A stretch of DNA of 64,000 nucleotides from the NCBI GenBank assembly GCA_014898425.1, contig RCSZ01000005.1, positions 558,001 to 622,000 of the forward strand, written 5' to 3'. The notes beneath the pieces are model-generated. The model made no database searches. It saw nothing but the letters and a program-made list of their open reading frames with translations, and was not told the DNA's origin. Both the position numbers and the translations under genes were made by a program. The DNA is from Botryotinia globosa. Its lineage: Eukaryota > Ascomycota > Leotiomycetes > Helotiales > Sclerotiniaceae. Positions 1 to 11,816 of this stretch are shown piece after piece. Position 1 is the first letter of the stretch, and every line of letters begins with the position of its first letter.

Positions 1-168
1 TACCAAATTCGATCTTTCGTCAAACACCATAACACGCTTATTGAAAGTGTGGTATTTGAGTCGCCCATCTTGCCAACGCTTCTGTTTTCGACGGGTATCA
101 GCTGTATAGAGGCAACGAAATTCGAGGACAGGAGCTGTATTTTGATCTGGAGGAACGTCCATAGACAT
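1..168 (-). CDS. DUF2439 (ZGRF1-like N-terminal) protein, 5' end only
   Basis: Reading leftwards from an ATG at 168, an open frame of 56 codons reaches the window edge, so only the N-terminus is present. It contains NTAPVLEFRCLYTADTRRK followed by RWQDGRLKYHTFNKRVMVFD, which I recognise as the start of the DUF2439 domain found in fungal proteins and in the animal helicase ZGRF1, a DNA-repair helicase. Seen: the motif and the ATG. Known: the domain occurs at the N-terminus of these proteins. Inferred: a role in genome maintenance. Whether a helicase domain follows cannot be seen. The short MSMDVPP lead fits the usual start. Confidence 0.72.
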   Translation of the reverse strand, partial: MSMDVPPDQNTAPVLEFRCLYTADTRRKQKRWQDGRLKYHTFNKRVMVFDERSNLV

Positions 169-972
169 GGCAACATTGGCGGAGGCCGTCATTTTTAAAG
201 TGTTGAGAATAATCGATATGACTCATAGTGTCAAGGCAATTGTCAAGCAGCAGGCAACTTTCAAGGGAAACGTCCCTGTCGTGCCTGAACATCAATCTTT
301 AGATTTCGTTGTTTCCTTACGTGACGCGAAACCTAGCAGTGATACTCTGATCTAACGCGCCGACTCCCCGCTAACACGTGATGATAACTGGAGTTCCCGA
401 TAACGGATCTGTTATATTGGTGTCAGTCATGAAACCAAAATTTGCAGATTATATAACTGGTGATTAGGTGTAAATATCGAGACTTGGAATATAGGCGTTA
501 AACGTTGAATTGGGAAATGGGTACCTTTTTATACAACTAATGACAATATAAGAAGGTGAAGAAACTATTCTAAACTATAGCCCTATTGACACAGTTAGAT
601 GGGAGCAAAAGGATGAAAACCATAAATGTGTATTGGGATTTCATTGTTTAAGATTACATTGATTGAAGTCTGGAAATCTTAGATTTAGTTGAATATTGAA
701 GTTTGCATATTTCATGAGCGGCGATGAATCTCGGGTGAAAACCAAGGGCTATTCTCCTGGATGATATCTTCATGTCAGTACCGAGTTCTTGAACTGTGTA
801 TACTATTTACCTAATCGTCATATTGCCATGCGTCTCAACTGCGATTTAAGGTATCGAATGGTCCACAATTCAAATTGAAGGAGAGTTATTCAAACGTACC
901 CAAGTCCAAAAACTCCCTGGATAAATGTTTGGTTAATTGCTTGAAATTCTATCACTCATCTATACTTTCATT
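169..972. other. intergenic region between divergent genes
   Basis: This is the shared upstream region of the minus-strand DUF2439 gene and the plus-strand cutinase gene. The small open frames here (for example 167-355 plus, 98-295 minus) do not resemble known proteins. I see no repeat or RNA gene. Confidence 0.5.
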
Positions 973-1797
973 ATGTTGACCCCCTTTGCCTCGTCGCTTA
1001 TGCTGCTCCTGCCCGCTCTGACAACCGCTCGCGTGGCACATCAATCTCGAGCTCTTGTCAATAGCACTGCATGCGCTACGATCCATTTGATCATAGCTCG
1101 TGGAACGACTGAGAGCTACCCCGGGACTATGAAGAGCTTGGCCGGGTTGATTACCGATGCCAATCCAGGCACCGATTACGACAGTGTCATCTATCCTGCT
1201 ACGGACGAGACCTCCACAAACAGCTATGCTGAAGGGCTTGTGGCTGCTTATGCAGAATCATGTGAAGATTCGAAAATTATCTTCCTAGCCTACTCTCAAG
1301 TGCGTTGTCTTTCTATGAGATGTTAAATGTAGGCCAATTCGAATAGGGCGCTATGGTTATTAGAGACATGCTAGCTGGTGGAGGCGGAGATGAGATTCTC
1401 GGTGCAGGAAATGGATCACTCCCCATTAATTCGAAAGTTGGGGACCGCATGACTGCTCTAGTCCTATATGGAGACCCAAGACACATCCCCAACGAGAGCT
1501 TTGATGTCGGGAACAACAATGTAACCGGCGTAAGTAATGCTGACCGAGCCACGGCACGTGAAGCCGAAAGAAAATATGAGCCAAAAAGGTGCTGACCAAT
1601 TTCTAGAAATATCCAAGAACTGCTTCACAGATTTCGGTCATCGAAAATCAATATGCTTCAAAGATCGCAGACTACACTACTGCAATGTTGACGATCCAGT
1701 ATGTGCTAGCGGTACTAATCTTACAGCTCATGTTGTATATCCTCCAGATTGGGATACCACTGCTGCTGCTTGGGTTCAGACTATGCTGGAAGGATAG
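973..1797 (+). pseudogene. cutinase-family esterase, frameshifted by a 5-bp duplication
   Basis: Three exons can be read: 973-1299, 1347-1529 and 1607-1797, with introns of 47 and 77 nt. The start at 973 gives a signal peptide (MLTPFASSLMLLLPALTTARVA); an upstream non-ATG extension was not used. Exon 1 holds the N-terminal cysteine and IIARGTTE. The nucleophile motif YSQ/GA is split by intron 1. Exon 3 begins KYPRTASQISVIENQYASKIADY. The catalytic-acid and His region (CNVDDPVCASGTNLTAHVVYP) is present but in a different frame. The shift lies at 1671-1680, where the 5-mer ACTAC occurs twice in tandem. Reading straight through loses Asp and His and ends at a TAA at 1841-1843 after a hydrophobic tail. 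The family secretes serine esterases that act on plant cutin or acetylxylan. Either a recent null allele or an assembly error. Confidence 0.7.
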
Positions 1798-2922
1798 TCG
1801 ATACCTTACTGCTTATACTACTGGGCAATGTGTGAAACCCTAAAAAAAGCCGGACCCAGGACGTTTGATGTAGAATATTCACTAAGCAACCGACTAATAA
1901 ATAGTCGTTGGATGGAAATAGATCCGAAAAATAGAACCCACTAGCTTATATAATGATAGCCCCCTAATCCACTAATCCATAGTTCAAGAATATGACGGGT
2001 CGTTCCAGACTAGTATGCTATTATAAGATAATAGTTCACATACCGTACGTTATGATCGCTTCAATGTGTTTCGACCGGAACATTAAATTGTGAGAGCTTG
2101 TGACTCCCATACAAGGTGTGGTGGTGTCTATAATTTTAGAATACCTAGTTAAATGTACCTTCTAGAAAAGGAAGGAAGAATTTTTAACAAATTGTTGGCT
2201 TCATGGATCAATTAAGGTATCTGACGTGATCTAGAAGGCTCATCGTCCTTGAAACAAGAAACATAGCAAGCCGCTTTCACATTCAACAGGGCTGAAATCG
2301 AACATTGAGATATTGAACTTTAACTTATAAATACCGTATTGGGATACGGATTGAAGGTTGATTCAGCAATCTTAATCACTCTGAAGAGACACCCCTATCT
2401 ATAGACACATACGTGCATTGTTATTATAACGTAAACGTTCCGTAATTAACATTCGTATGACTACCAGGTAGGTGAGGACGATTATCTGGGCAACCAAATC
2501 ATGTCACTCCAAGTTGGGAGGCTGGTTTCTGTTTAAGGAGGCACAGGCCATACATAACCTTACATCTCAACCCCGCGAACCGGTTTGAGTTTCAGTACAT
2601 TCCTCTCTTTGGTGCTACTTACCTGGGTGGTATTTTCCAAATAAAATCCTACGATACAACTCCAAAAAAGGCCATTGTTAGAGACACTCACTCCACTAAA
2701 CTTTCTTTAATCCATTAACGGGGCTGTGTTTGATTGTAGGAAATCTTATCAATTGATTTACTGACAGCTGTCCCTACTGCGAGGTATCAACATTGAACAT
2801 CATCTTCTTACGCATCTGAAAATCAACTACGTGGAATTCATTCATTTCTCTATCTTGTGGGGATAAGTGGCACATATTGACAACTACTATCCATTTCCTT
2901 GATACATTCTTTCACAAACAAA
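1798..2922. other. intergenic, no gene seen
   Basis: About 1.1 kb of ordinary mixed sequence with no convincing open frame, tRNA or repeat. The right part is the promoter and leader of the BAR-SH3 gene. Confidence 0.5.
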
Positions 2923-4655
2923 ATGAATTCTATGCACCGGCAGATTGGCAAGATCAGGCACAAAGGTCCTGGCGATGCTGCCAAAGTATCTGTACTTTTG
3001 AGCGATTACGAAGATGCGAATAAGATGCTCAATATGGTGAGTTGTCTGAACTTCGCGCCATATGCTATCGCTATGTAGTACATTACTGATATATATAAGT
3101 AGATAATTGAAGCTTCGAAAGCATGGAGAGACGCATGGGTGTCTATACTTTCTTCTCAATTAAATACAGCTTTAAGTTTCGAGGAGTTATATCAGCCCAT
3201 TGTAGGCACCAGCGATGCCCATCGAGACAATCCGGCGGTCACCCCTCGCCAACAAATGGAGCGAACCATCAAATTGAAGGAGACATATACGGAACTAAAA
3301 ACAGATCTACTGGAAGAAGTTATGATGATGGATTCTCGAGTTACCAAACCGGCTACGGAAGCAAAGGACTTTCTACAACCCATTCGAAAGACAATCAAGA
3401 AACGAGAAAACAAAAGATTAGACTGGGAAAGATATATAGATAAGGTCAATAAAGGGTCTGCTAAGATGAAGAGAACCGATCGAGAAAACGCCGCTTTGGC
3501 AAAAGCTGAAGAGGAACAAGGCAGGGCAGCAGAGGTTGGTACCTGAATAACCCTTCCATCATCGGAGGGACAGTTTTTTGAGGCTTCAAATATGCACATA
3601 CACAATTATCACACGAATACTCAAGACTGGATCCTCCAGAGAATTGTCCCTTCCGACTATTACAGGGACATCGTCAACGAATGAGAGTAGTACTAATTGA
3701 TATCCAGGCATTCAAAGATGCAGACGCTCATCTCAGAGAAACATTACCGCCTATAATCTCTGCAGCTTTTTCGATTCTACCACACTTACTCGCCGTACAA
3801 ATCATGATTCAGAATACGCTCCTCGCCCAGTACTACACAGCATTGCACAACTACTGCGAAGATGTAGGCCTACCTTCTCCTCCACCACCAATGGAAGACG
3901 TCATCGCAGTCTGGAATCAAGACTATCATCCTATAAAACAAGAAATCGAACTCATAGATTGTATCCGCCGCGGCAAAGCCGTTCACCAACCCATGAACGT
4001 TAGCGACGAAAGTGCAAATCCAAGCTCAAATTCAAAATCCATAACCGGTCTCAATGTCCGCAATGGATTTTCCCGTCGTCCCTCGAACCAATCTATGAGT
4101 ACAAACCGCGATCCATCTCCCAATCCAAGCATCTCAACCACATATTCCGACGCGCGATCTCCTAGACCCGATCGTCCACCCCCTATTCGTTCCGCCTCTC
4201 GTCCTCGCATTGCCTCAGCCCAACATACAGTTCCCGTTTTCTCACCACCTACAACCTCTGACAACGACTACAACGAACCTCTTCAAACCCCAACTCCTAG
4301 CGACTACTCCAACCATCTCACACCTGTCTCCACGCATTCCTCCTCTTATGCTCCCGCAGGCCCATCTCTAGATTATTTTCAGCGCGGGTCAACCAATGAA
4401 GGCGTAGCAGTGAATTCTGCAATCGGAAAGAAGAAGCCTCCTCCTCCTCCCCCAAAGAGACTGGGCTCTTCTAATGGAGGCGTTTTTGTGGTAGCGCTTT
4501 ATGATTTTGAGGGCCAAGGACAAGGAGATTTGAGTTTCAAAGAAGGTGATAGAATTAGGGTTACGAAGAAAACTGGAAGTACAGACGATTGGTGGGATGG
4601 AGAGTTAAGGGGGGTGAAAGGAAGCTTTCCAGCCAATTATTGCAAGAGTGCTTGA
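2923..4655 (+). CDS. BAR domain plus SH3 domain protein (amphiphysin/Rvs167-like)
   Basis: Exons 2923-3036, 3103-3534 and 3708-4655 (introns 66 and 173 nt) give 497 aa. The start MNSMHRQIGKI is the usual fungal form. Residues about 20-290 form the helical BAR region: IIEASKAWRDAW, then TYTELKTDLLEEV, TIKKRENKRLDWERY, ALAKAEEEQGRAAE and, across intron 2, LPPIISAAFSILPHLLAVQI. A Ser/Pro-rich linker and a polyproline stretch follow. The last ~58 residues are an SH3 domain (ALYDFEGQGQGDLSF, DDWWDGEL, GSFPANY). BAR proteins bind curved membrane as dimers, and SH3 domains recruit proline-rich actin and endocytic partners; endocytosis or cell polarity is the family role. Intron 2 uses the donor GTTGGT, which is weak but fits frame and conservation, and has a CTAAT branch point. 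Confidence 0.88.
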
Positions 4656-5656
4656 TGGCTTGGGCGGGGGAGTGTATATTCGGGCTGAGTCGCTGGAGTG
4701 CGTGGGAGTTATGGTAAGAATCGCCCGAAAGAAGGGCGGTATGCTGACTCTATGCTATGTTGTGAGAGACTCACAGGTATCTAACTACCCAGCTCAAAAA
4801 ATATGGACGAAGTTTGATCTCTTGGGTGGATGAAATGGATGGACAAATCGATTCAATCAAACTTTTCATACTGCCTACCTATATTATACTAATGATAACT
4901 CAATTTGACGACGTTAAAATGAAAATGAACCTCCGAGTGGGATTGCAATGGAAATGGAACGTTTAGCCATCGCATTCATCTACATCAAGATAGCGAAGGA
5001 ATCATACTTCCGAAAAAGAGGCCAAAAAAATAATAGTTCAATTCAAAGGGTATACTATGCTTTCGCCATGCCTGCGATACCTGTAATACCATGCTTTACC
5101 CAAATTCCAACAGGTATATCCGATTACGCTGCACGACGCTACGCTATTTTGTGCTATGCTATATCTATATTTGTCTGCACGCACCACCAATTAAATGTGA
5201 ATGCGCAAACTTTCGAATCAAGTGTTTTGTTTCTGTTCCATTGACAAAAGAAATCTTGTAAAAGGGGGGTATCTTTCCATCCACGCGATCGATCATCCGT
5301 ATAAATATCTTCCCGCTGCAGTCGTTCTGGGCGTCTGTCCATTCTGTAAGATCATGCGGTATTATCCGCCATCTGCTAATGGTGCTTGAGAGGTGAGTGT
5401 GATGCGGGGTTTCCGTCCATCTAATCTTGGGGTTCGGGTTTGGATTCGAGTTCCATCAGATCGGGTCCCATCCGACCGCCAAGACGTCGAACTTCGCCAA
5501 ATGAGAGAGAAGAAAGGGGCAGTTTCCAATTTGTGAGGCTCCTGAAATGACACCATCCGACCATGCAAATGTAAATTCGATCCTAGTATCTGAGTCCAGT
5601 AGGAAGAAAAGAGCAAACAGAAAAATCTTATCCACTGTTGAAATCCGACGATAAAA
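4656..5656. other. intergenic between convergent genes, no gene seen
   Basis: About 1 kb between the ends of the BAR-SH3 gene and the minus-strand coiled-coil gene. Open frames here (for example 5362-5682 minus) run into or shadow the neighbouring coding sequence. No repeat or RNA gene is seen. Confidence 0.5.
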
Positions 5657-7252
5657 TCATCTCTGTCCCATTGGTCTTCCAAAATTCATACTCGGCTTCA
5701 TTTTCAACAGAACAGGTCCTGGTTCATCATCCTCTTCTTCATCTTCACAATCATGTCCTTCTCCTTCCATACCCCTCCCATCATCACCTCCACCACCAAT
5801 CGACCTATTTCTCGCTTTTTTCATTTCCAGGACCGGGCTCGAGGTGCCTGCGCTACCGGTAGGACTAACTTCTTTACTACCCGGTCTCGAGTTTTTAACT
5901 TCTTCCAATTTCTCCGTCAGTGCTTCAAGAAACAATTCATCTCTGGCTGGAACATTCGTAAGACATAATGGACCTGTTAAAGGACGATCATGAACTTCTT
6001 CATCGTCTTCATCTGGTAGTAGTCTATCGAGCGCAATTCTTTCGTCTTCATCCGGAATTGGCGCTAGGGAACCCCGATGAACAAGTCCATCATAACCTCT
6101 TGGTGTTTCATCCCCTTCTGCCTCTTGAGACTCTTTGACCAAATCGGAAAAGCGTGAAATGGAATGATTAGGTGTGTGACCGGCATACATTGTCAATCTC
6201 TTATTTTCTGGTTCCGAATTTGCTTTTCCTAAACTCAAACCAACATCTCTTCCTGGCGGTTTAGCATTTGGACTTAATCTCGGACTGGCAGACCTAGGAC
6301 TTAAAACATGTGCGACGAATACTGGATCTACAGCGCTGGCTTTGATGGGTACACCTTCGAGATGTGGAGCAATTTTTGATATGTCTATACTATCAGCTCC
6401 TATGATATCACCATTATTACTTTCGGCCTTCTCCCAATGTACAGCAGAATGATGTGGATGTAAGAGTTCGGGTGATGCATATTGAGAGGATCCCACGAAA
6501 TCAGACGGAGTTAACTCTTGAATAACTTGAATTGGTGTTTGTCTGGGCGCGTGAATATCTTCGACTCTCAGAGCTTCCGAGTCTGCTGAGAATGTTCTCG
6601 TGGGGTTTTGTGGTGCTGGTGCGTAAAATGGAGATCCATCTGCATTTCTTCCTGTCTCTTGTTTTATTTCTGGGTGACCGTGCGATGATTTTTTCGATTC
6701 GGTACTTCCACTTCCCGGAGATGCCATTGCTTTCGTCGGTCCTTTGATAATCGGTACACCATTTGGACTAGTGAATACGTTTGCTGCTGGGCTGAACCCT
6801 AGGTTTGCTAATTCCAAATTGAAGATTCCAGCTGGTGATACGACATCCCCTTTTTCTTTCAATCTTGCTTCGAGTTCTCGAATCCGAGCAATCAAGATAC
6901 CTCTTTCCTTATCCCACAATTCTCGTTCTTCTGCTATCACTTCAATTGCACGCTGTCTGTCTGCCAAGATGTGCGCTCGCTCCCCTTCGAATTGTTCTCT
7001 CAAGTTGTGCGAATATCTTCTGAAGTCTTCGACTAACTCGGCCGCAGTATTTTCTGCCGAGGCAGATCGAGTATGCGGAGGAGAAATTGGACCACCGCTG
7101 GGAGATGAGTGATATTTGTATTGTGCTGGAGAAGAGGTATTGGGAGGAAAGAAGGAGGAGGGAGCTTGCCCAAGGTGATGTAGATGACCGGCCATTGGCG
7201 AATTGACTGTAGAGCCGGAATGAGAGAGTGGTAGTCGAATCAAATGTGCCAT
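5657..7252 (-). CDS. conserved fungal coiled-coil protein, function unknown
   Basis: Single exon of 531 aa starting from an ATG at 7252 (MAHLIRLPLSH) with A at -3. Residues about 67-135 are rich in Glu/Arg/Leu with heptad spacing (AAELVEDFRRYSHNLREQF, then EERELWDKERGILIARIREL) and look like a coiled coil. The rest is low complexity: Ser/Pro-rich segments, an acidic run near the C-terminus (CEDEEEDDEPGP) and the ending MKPSMNFGRPMGQR. There is no signal peptide, membrane segment or catalytic motif. The length of the single open frame and its sharp compositional domains support a real gene. I do not recognise a characterised family; a scaffold or cytoskeleton-linked role would be a guess. Confidence 0.75.
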   Translation of the reverse strand: MAHLIRLPLSHSGSTVNSPMAGHLHHLGQAPSSFFPPNTSSPAQYKYHSSPSGGPISPPHTRSASAENTAAELVEDFRRYSHNLREQFEGERAHILADRQRAIEVIAEERELWDKERGILIARIRELEARLKEKGDVVSPAGIFNLELANLGFSPAANVFTSPNGVPIIKGPTKAMASPGSGSTESKKSSHGHPEIKQETGRNADGSPFYAPAPQNPTRTFSADSEALRVEDIHAPRQTPIQVIQELTPSDFVGSSQYASPELLHPHHSAVHWEKAESNNGDIIGADSIDISKIAPHLEGVPIKASAVDPVFVAHVLSPRSASPRLSPNAKPPGRDVGLSLGKANSEPENKRLTMYAGHTPNHSISRFSDLVKESQEAEGDETPRGYDGLVHRGSLAPIPDEDERIALDRLLPDEDDEEVHDRPLTGPLCLTNVPARDELFLEALTEKLEEVKNSRPGSKEVSPTGSAGTSSPVLEMKKARNRSIGGGGDDGRGMEGEGHDCEDEEEDDEPGPVLLKMKPSMNFGRPMGQR

Positions 7253-7669
7253 TTTTACAGCACTTGATGGAGAAGAGGAGGAAAGAATGAATGAATGAAT
7301 GGGTAGGTTGTTTTCTAGAGTTGAATTGTGTGTTGTTTATTTAATTTGGGGATGGATGTCTTGTAGGTATGGTATGGTATTGTATAATGTTATTAGATGG
7401 GTTATGAATAGGGTCATACCCAGGAAATTTCTTGTGATGGAATCGGTTGAAAATAAATGAAATCGTTTGCTTAAAAAGAATGGAAAGAATGGAAAGAATG
7501 AATTGGATGAATTGGATGAATTTCAAATGGAGTAAATGATCCAATATAGTAGTTACCCAAGTATAGGTATAGGTGGTTGTAACTTATAAGTTATCAATTA
7601 TAAGTCTATGGAAAAGATGTCGGAAGCTGATATCACAATGTAATACTGGCTCAGGCTGATCAGTGGTGC

Positions 7670-7885
7670 AGGTGTGTATGAGTGGATGGGTATGGATGGG
7701 TGTAGTGTATGAGTGTATGAGTGTATGAGTGAGTGTATGGGTGGGTGTATGGGTATATGTTATGTTATGTGTATGAGTATGATGAGTATGTATGAGTATG
7801 AGTATATGAGTATGAGTATGAGTATATGAGTATGAGTATATGTGTATATGTGTATATGTGTATATGTGTATATGTGTATGTATAT
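7670..7885. repeat. GTATGAGTATG-type minisatellite/microsatellite
   Basis: Degenerate tandem units of GTATGA, GTATGG and GTATAT follow one another for about 200 bp, ending in a purer GTGTATAT series near 7838-7885. Translations of this tract (Thr-His-rich on the minus strand) are artefacts. Confidence 0.85.
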
Positions 7886-8324
7886 AACTGGAGTAAGGTA
7901 GCAATTGGCAATCAGTAATAATTATCCTCGGGACGGGATTGTGACGGAAGAGCACGATCCACTTCCCAATCAAGGCAGGACGAAGGAGGAAAAAAGAAAA
8001 AGATTTCCTTTCTTCTTTCTCTCTTTCATGTCTTTCTTATCTGATCATCATGCTATCACTTGAGAACAGAGGACATTGATGCATTTCTTTCTTCTCTTCT
8101 CTTTCTTTCTCTGCCCTGCTCTGCTCTGCTCTACTCCCAATTCAAATATCGGTGTGTGAAAGAAGAATGGTGATAAATACATGGTAAATAAATAAATCAA
8201 CCAGTAATTACTACCTACCTAGGTAATTAACATGATATATCAAAGTTCTTATCCATACCTATCTATCTCCCTTGTATTTACTTGTCTATTATCCATACCA
8301 TTCATCATCTATCCCGTCTATCCC

Positions 8325-8396
8325 ATCCATACCTATATATACCTATATATATACCTATATATATACCTATATATATACCTATATATATATATATAT
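8325..8396. repeat. CTATATATAC microsatellite
   Basis: Repeats of ACCTATATAT with about 10-14 nt period run into a pure TA tract. Open frames here are low-complexity Tyr/Ile artefacts. Confidence 0.85.
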
Positions 8397-8699
8397 ATTC
8401 CAGTGTGTTGTCATTATACATCAAATTTTATTTGTCCTTGCTCTCTCCCGGTCAATTTATATTCTCAAACATATGCAAGTAATGCTGTAACTGCATAAAA
8501 TTCATTATTCCGGTACTCCATTCGGCTTTCACCTATCAAATGTGCCAAATTGATTGGTTCCCTTGGTTCCAATGATGAATGACGGATCGGTCCGTGAATT
8601 ATAAATCATAATTGCTTGAATTAAGCCAAGGGTCTTTATGAAACAGGTAACTAGGTAATAATATGATATTCTGATATTCTGATATTCTAATATTTTTGA

Positions 8700-8885
8700 T
8701 CATTTTTTGTTCTTTTTCCTGTCTTCTCTTCCCTTTTGCCTCTCTTTCTTCCCTTTTGCCTCTCTTTCTTCCTTTTTGCCTGTCATTCTCCTATTCTCCC
8801 TTTCTCCCTTTCTCCATTCCCTTTCTCCATTCCCTTTCTCCATTCCCTTTCTCCATTCCCTTTCTCCATATTTCCCCTTTTTCTC
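8700..8885. repeat. pyrimidine-rich tandem repeats
   Basis: Three copies of a ~20-nt unit resembling TTCCCTTTTGCCTCTCTTTC are followed by about five copies of the 12-mer TTTCTCCATTCC. The tract is almost wholly C/T on the plus strand. Confidence 0.85.
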
Positions 8886-10321
8886 CATTCTCCCCATCCC
8901 ATGCATGCTCCCCCTCCTTTTTCTTCTCATCACAAGATCGATGAATCCCACATACAAATGACACTTTAATATATCTACCGGAAGATCTCCTTTGACCATG
9001 GACCATTGACCACTTACGAGGTAGGAGTAACCATCTCCAGCCATCAGACATCCAATTTCAAACAACGAATCCGTCAATCCTATTTTTCCCCATCTCGCCC
9101 ATGTTCTCATCCATGTCCTGCAATCCCCTAAGTTCTAACCCTTAAAGTGATCCCAGAGTCAAAGACCCAAAGAGGAAGAAAGGATTTTCAGGGCTCTGCC
9201 GTAGCTTCTTTTCACTCTTCACCACGTGACTACGTCGTACAGTATCAACCAAAGAATTCCCAAAGAAATCTCCCCTGAACACGTCACAAGCGATCCATCT
9301 CTTTTTTCATCAAGGCTCGAGCGAGAAATCAGTATCAGATTTGCCCGTCGGTCCCATATAACTACAGTCTAACTTCTTCATTCCCTTCTCCATTTTTCTC
9401 TTGATAAGGCTGTATGAATGCCTGAGTATGTACATCTTCTTTCAAAGCCGAAATAGAAAGAAAAGCCGATATGTAGTTAGAGCTACATACACATGTAAGG
9501 TTATTTTCCTGCCCCCGAATTTACAAACGTGTTGCCAATCGTTCCGAATGCTTTCACAGCCATCCATATTTTACATCGTTCTGATTGAAGAGAATCCGAG
9601 AGATCTATATCAAATGGAAATTAATGAGGCGAGAGAAATAAAATCATGTAATCTTACTTTACATCCTCGTGAACAAGGTGGGTGGGTATGTGCAGAAATG
9701 GAAAGGTCGAGGAGGGTCAAATTGCCAGCGAAGTCGCCAGTAATAGAATTGAGTATGTAATTGGGAGAAGGGGCCACAGCAGTTTGGGCAGAGATACGCC
9801 TCCAAAAGAACCAAACGAAACGAACGGTGAATAGTCACGTTTCCATCATCTTCTAAATAGAGCCTCAATGTCTTGCTTTTGGATCCTCCTCTCTTGAAAA
9901 AGTGATAGAGATGATGGCGTGGTTACGATAGTAACATGGAGATTTTCAACTCGGTCGTCGATGAGTATTATATAGTTTCTCGACTTTTCAAAGGTCCAGA
10001 AAGTTCTACTTTCTCCGTTCAATCATTTTCATTTTCGTGTTGCTTTGTATGTATTTGAATTGGTTGATATTTGCCAATCCACACCCCTTCAATTCAGTGT
10101 TTTCTACCCGCTCACTTGCCAACGTTTGATTTGACTTGCATATTCCTTATCTTTTTTATTCAATTTTTCACTGCGTAGCCACTTCATACATTTTTTATTC
10201 AATCACATCTCTTGTTCAAAACCAATCCACACCGCAACAACGATCTTCCTTACATACAGCCAGCGCCTTTTCCAGACAATCCATTCGATACCTCAGACAT
10301 TCCGGCTTAAGCCAATCATCA

Positions 10322-11287
10322 ATGTCACCACCACCATCACTGTACGCCTACCCAGAACGTAAACGCGAACGTAGACGCACACGTACACAGACCCATCATG
10401 ATTCCTCTACCCGCAGCCCTTCCACAGCATCCACCCTCCACTCCCCAATCTCCAATGATAGCGTTGATTCCTTAGGCAAACCTCGACTCGCTGACCAAAC
10501 TCAACATCGATCTCATCGACCCCGCCATACCCGGCCTCCTTCCCACTCCACAAACAATACATCCAATGAACGTGTATCGCGCTCCCGCACTCCCGCTGCT
10601 TTCCCCTCAACCATAGCCCTTCCCACCCCCCAAGCTTCAGCTCCCACCCGTCTCCCTCCTTCTCCTCCATACACTATTTCAGATCCAGCAACCTTTTCAA
10701 GCGCTTCCACACTCATTTCAACCGAAGCACCTCCCATTGCACTCGAATTCCTCAATTTTCTAGATGACCTAGGGATTCTGATGCTATGCAAACCACTCCT
10801 AGAATTATGTAATGTGGAATGGATTTCACTGTTTGATGATATGGGGATTTTTTACTTGTGTGAGCCCATTGGAGCGATTAGGAGAATCTTGCGCAAATTG
10901 AGGATTGGGAGAGTGGATAGGGAACGAGGGGGTGGAAGTTGTTTGGGAAGTAAGGAGAGGGATACTGCGTCATGGATTTCGAGTCTAAGTAGTATAGCGA
11001 GTGAAGTGAGGAGTGTTAGTGAGAGGAGTAGAGAGAAGAGATATTCTGCTAATAGCGGGAAGAGTAAGGGGGATGAGAAGTTGAAGACCAGGGCGAAGAG
11101 GGAGAGTCCGAGGGGTATGAGAGAGAATGGAAAACAAGCTGAGAGTATTAGCGGGTTTGGAAGTGGGAGTGAAAGAATCAGTGGTGCGAATAGAAGAAGA
11201 AGTGAGCGGGCGGCTAGCAGTGTTGCCGCAAGTCATTTGGGACAGAGTTTGAGAGGAGCGGCACCTAAACAGAAGGTCGTTGGTTGA
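10322..11287 (+). CDS. unrecognised fungal protein with an internal two-fold repeat
   Basis: The frame is open from 10136, but the first ATG in good context is at 10322 (MSPPPSLYAYPERKRERR), giving 321 aa; upstream codons look like leader. The N-terminal ~130 residues are Ser/Thr/Pro/Arg-rich. Residues about 140-195 are the only ordered-looking part: FLDDLGILMLCKPL is followed about 22 residues later by LFDDMGIFYLCEPI, an internal duplication with pattern D-D-(L/M)-G-I-x-x-L-C-(K/E)-P. The C-terminal third is basic and Ser-rich. No membrane topology or catalytic motif is convincing. Codon use changes midway (C-rich first half, G/A-rich second half), as often seen in low-complexity fungal proteins. 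I do not recognise the family. Confidence 0.65.
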   Translation: MSPPPSLYAYPERKRERRRTRTQTHHDSSTRSPSTASTLHSPISNDSVDSLGKPRLADQTQHRSHRPRHTRPPSHSTNNTSNERVSRSRTPAAFPSTIALPTPQASAPTRLPPSPPYTISDPATFSSASTLISTEAPPIALEFLNFLDDLGILMLCKPLLELCNVEWISLFDDMGIFYLCEPIGAIRRILRKLRIGRVDRERGGGSCLGSKERDTASWISSLSSIASEVRSVSERSREKRYSANSGKSKGDEKLKTRAKRESPRGMRENGKQAESISGFGSGSERISGANRRRSERAASSVAASHLGQSLRGAAPKQKVVG

Positions 11288-11816
11288 AGAAAGTCAATGG
11301 AAGATGCCATAGTTACCATCCTTGCGAACTGGGAAACAGGCCTGTTTGCAAGACGACGGTTTCGGGAAAATCTGGAATTGACTATAGGATTGATTGAGAT
11401 GTCGTTCTTTCTCTTTCTCGTTCTCATCTCGTCATTGAGATTCAACATAAGATTCATTTGGTGGATTCTTTTTATCTAATAGCGACACATGCCGCAATCA
11501 CACTATGATTCAATTCGCAAGTAGAGAGAGAGAGAACAGCAAAATTACCACCAGATTCAAACAGCCGTTTCCATTCTTCCACTCGTTTCGAATTAAATTC
11601 ATGTGCTTCTCCTGCACGAATTAATCTCTTTTTATAATTTTATTTTTGTTGCATTTTATTTTGTTGCATTGTTCCTTTTTTATTTTTCTTCTTTCTTTTC
11701 AGTTGGTGTATATTGAGTGTAGATTTAATACTTGATGGAAAATTACATTTGCGGGGATGGTTTTTATATTGGTTTGTTTGGCTATTTGTTTGAGGGCTTG
11801 GAGTCGTTTTGATGGG

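Larger units (their letters stand above)
7253..10321. other. gene-free stretch with several tandem repeat tracts
   Basis: This region separates divergent genes. The left part is the leader of the minus-strand coiled-coil gene, with GAATG/GGATGAATT repeats near 7480-7525. Separate repeat entries cover 7670-7885, 8325-8396 and 8700-8885. The frame at 9401-9760 (119 aa) resembles nothing I know and I do not call it. A TATA-like ATTATATAG near 9967 may belong to the downstream plus-strand gene. Confidence 0.5.

Noticed and set aside
7670..8396. Possible CRISPR-like spaced repeats
   Set aside because: Units are contiguous microsatellite repeats without unique spacers, in a eukaryotic genome.
9401..9760. 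119-codon plus-strand frame
   Set aside because: No recognisable motif, begins with non-ATG context, and no splice partner; could not be supported.
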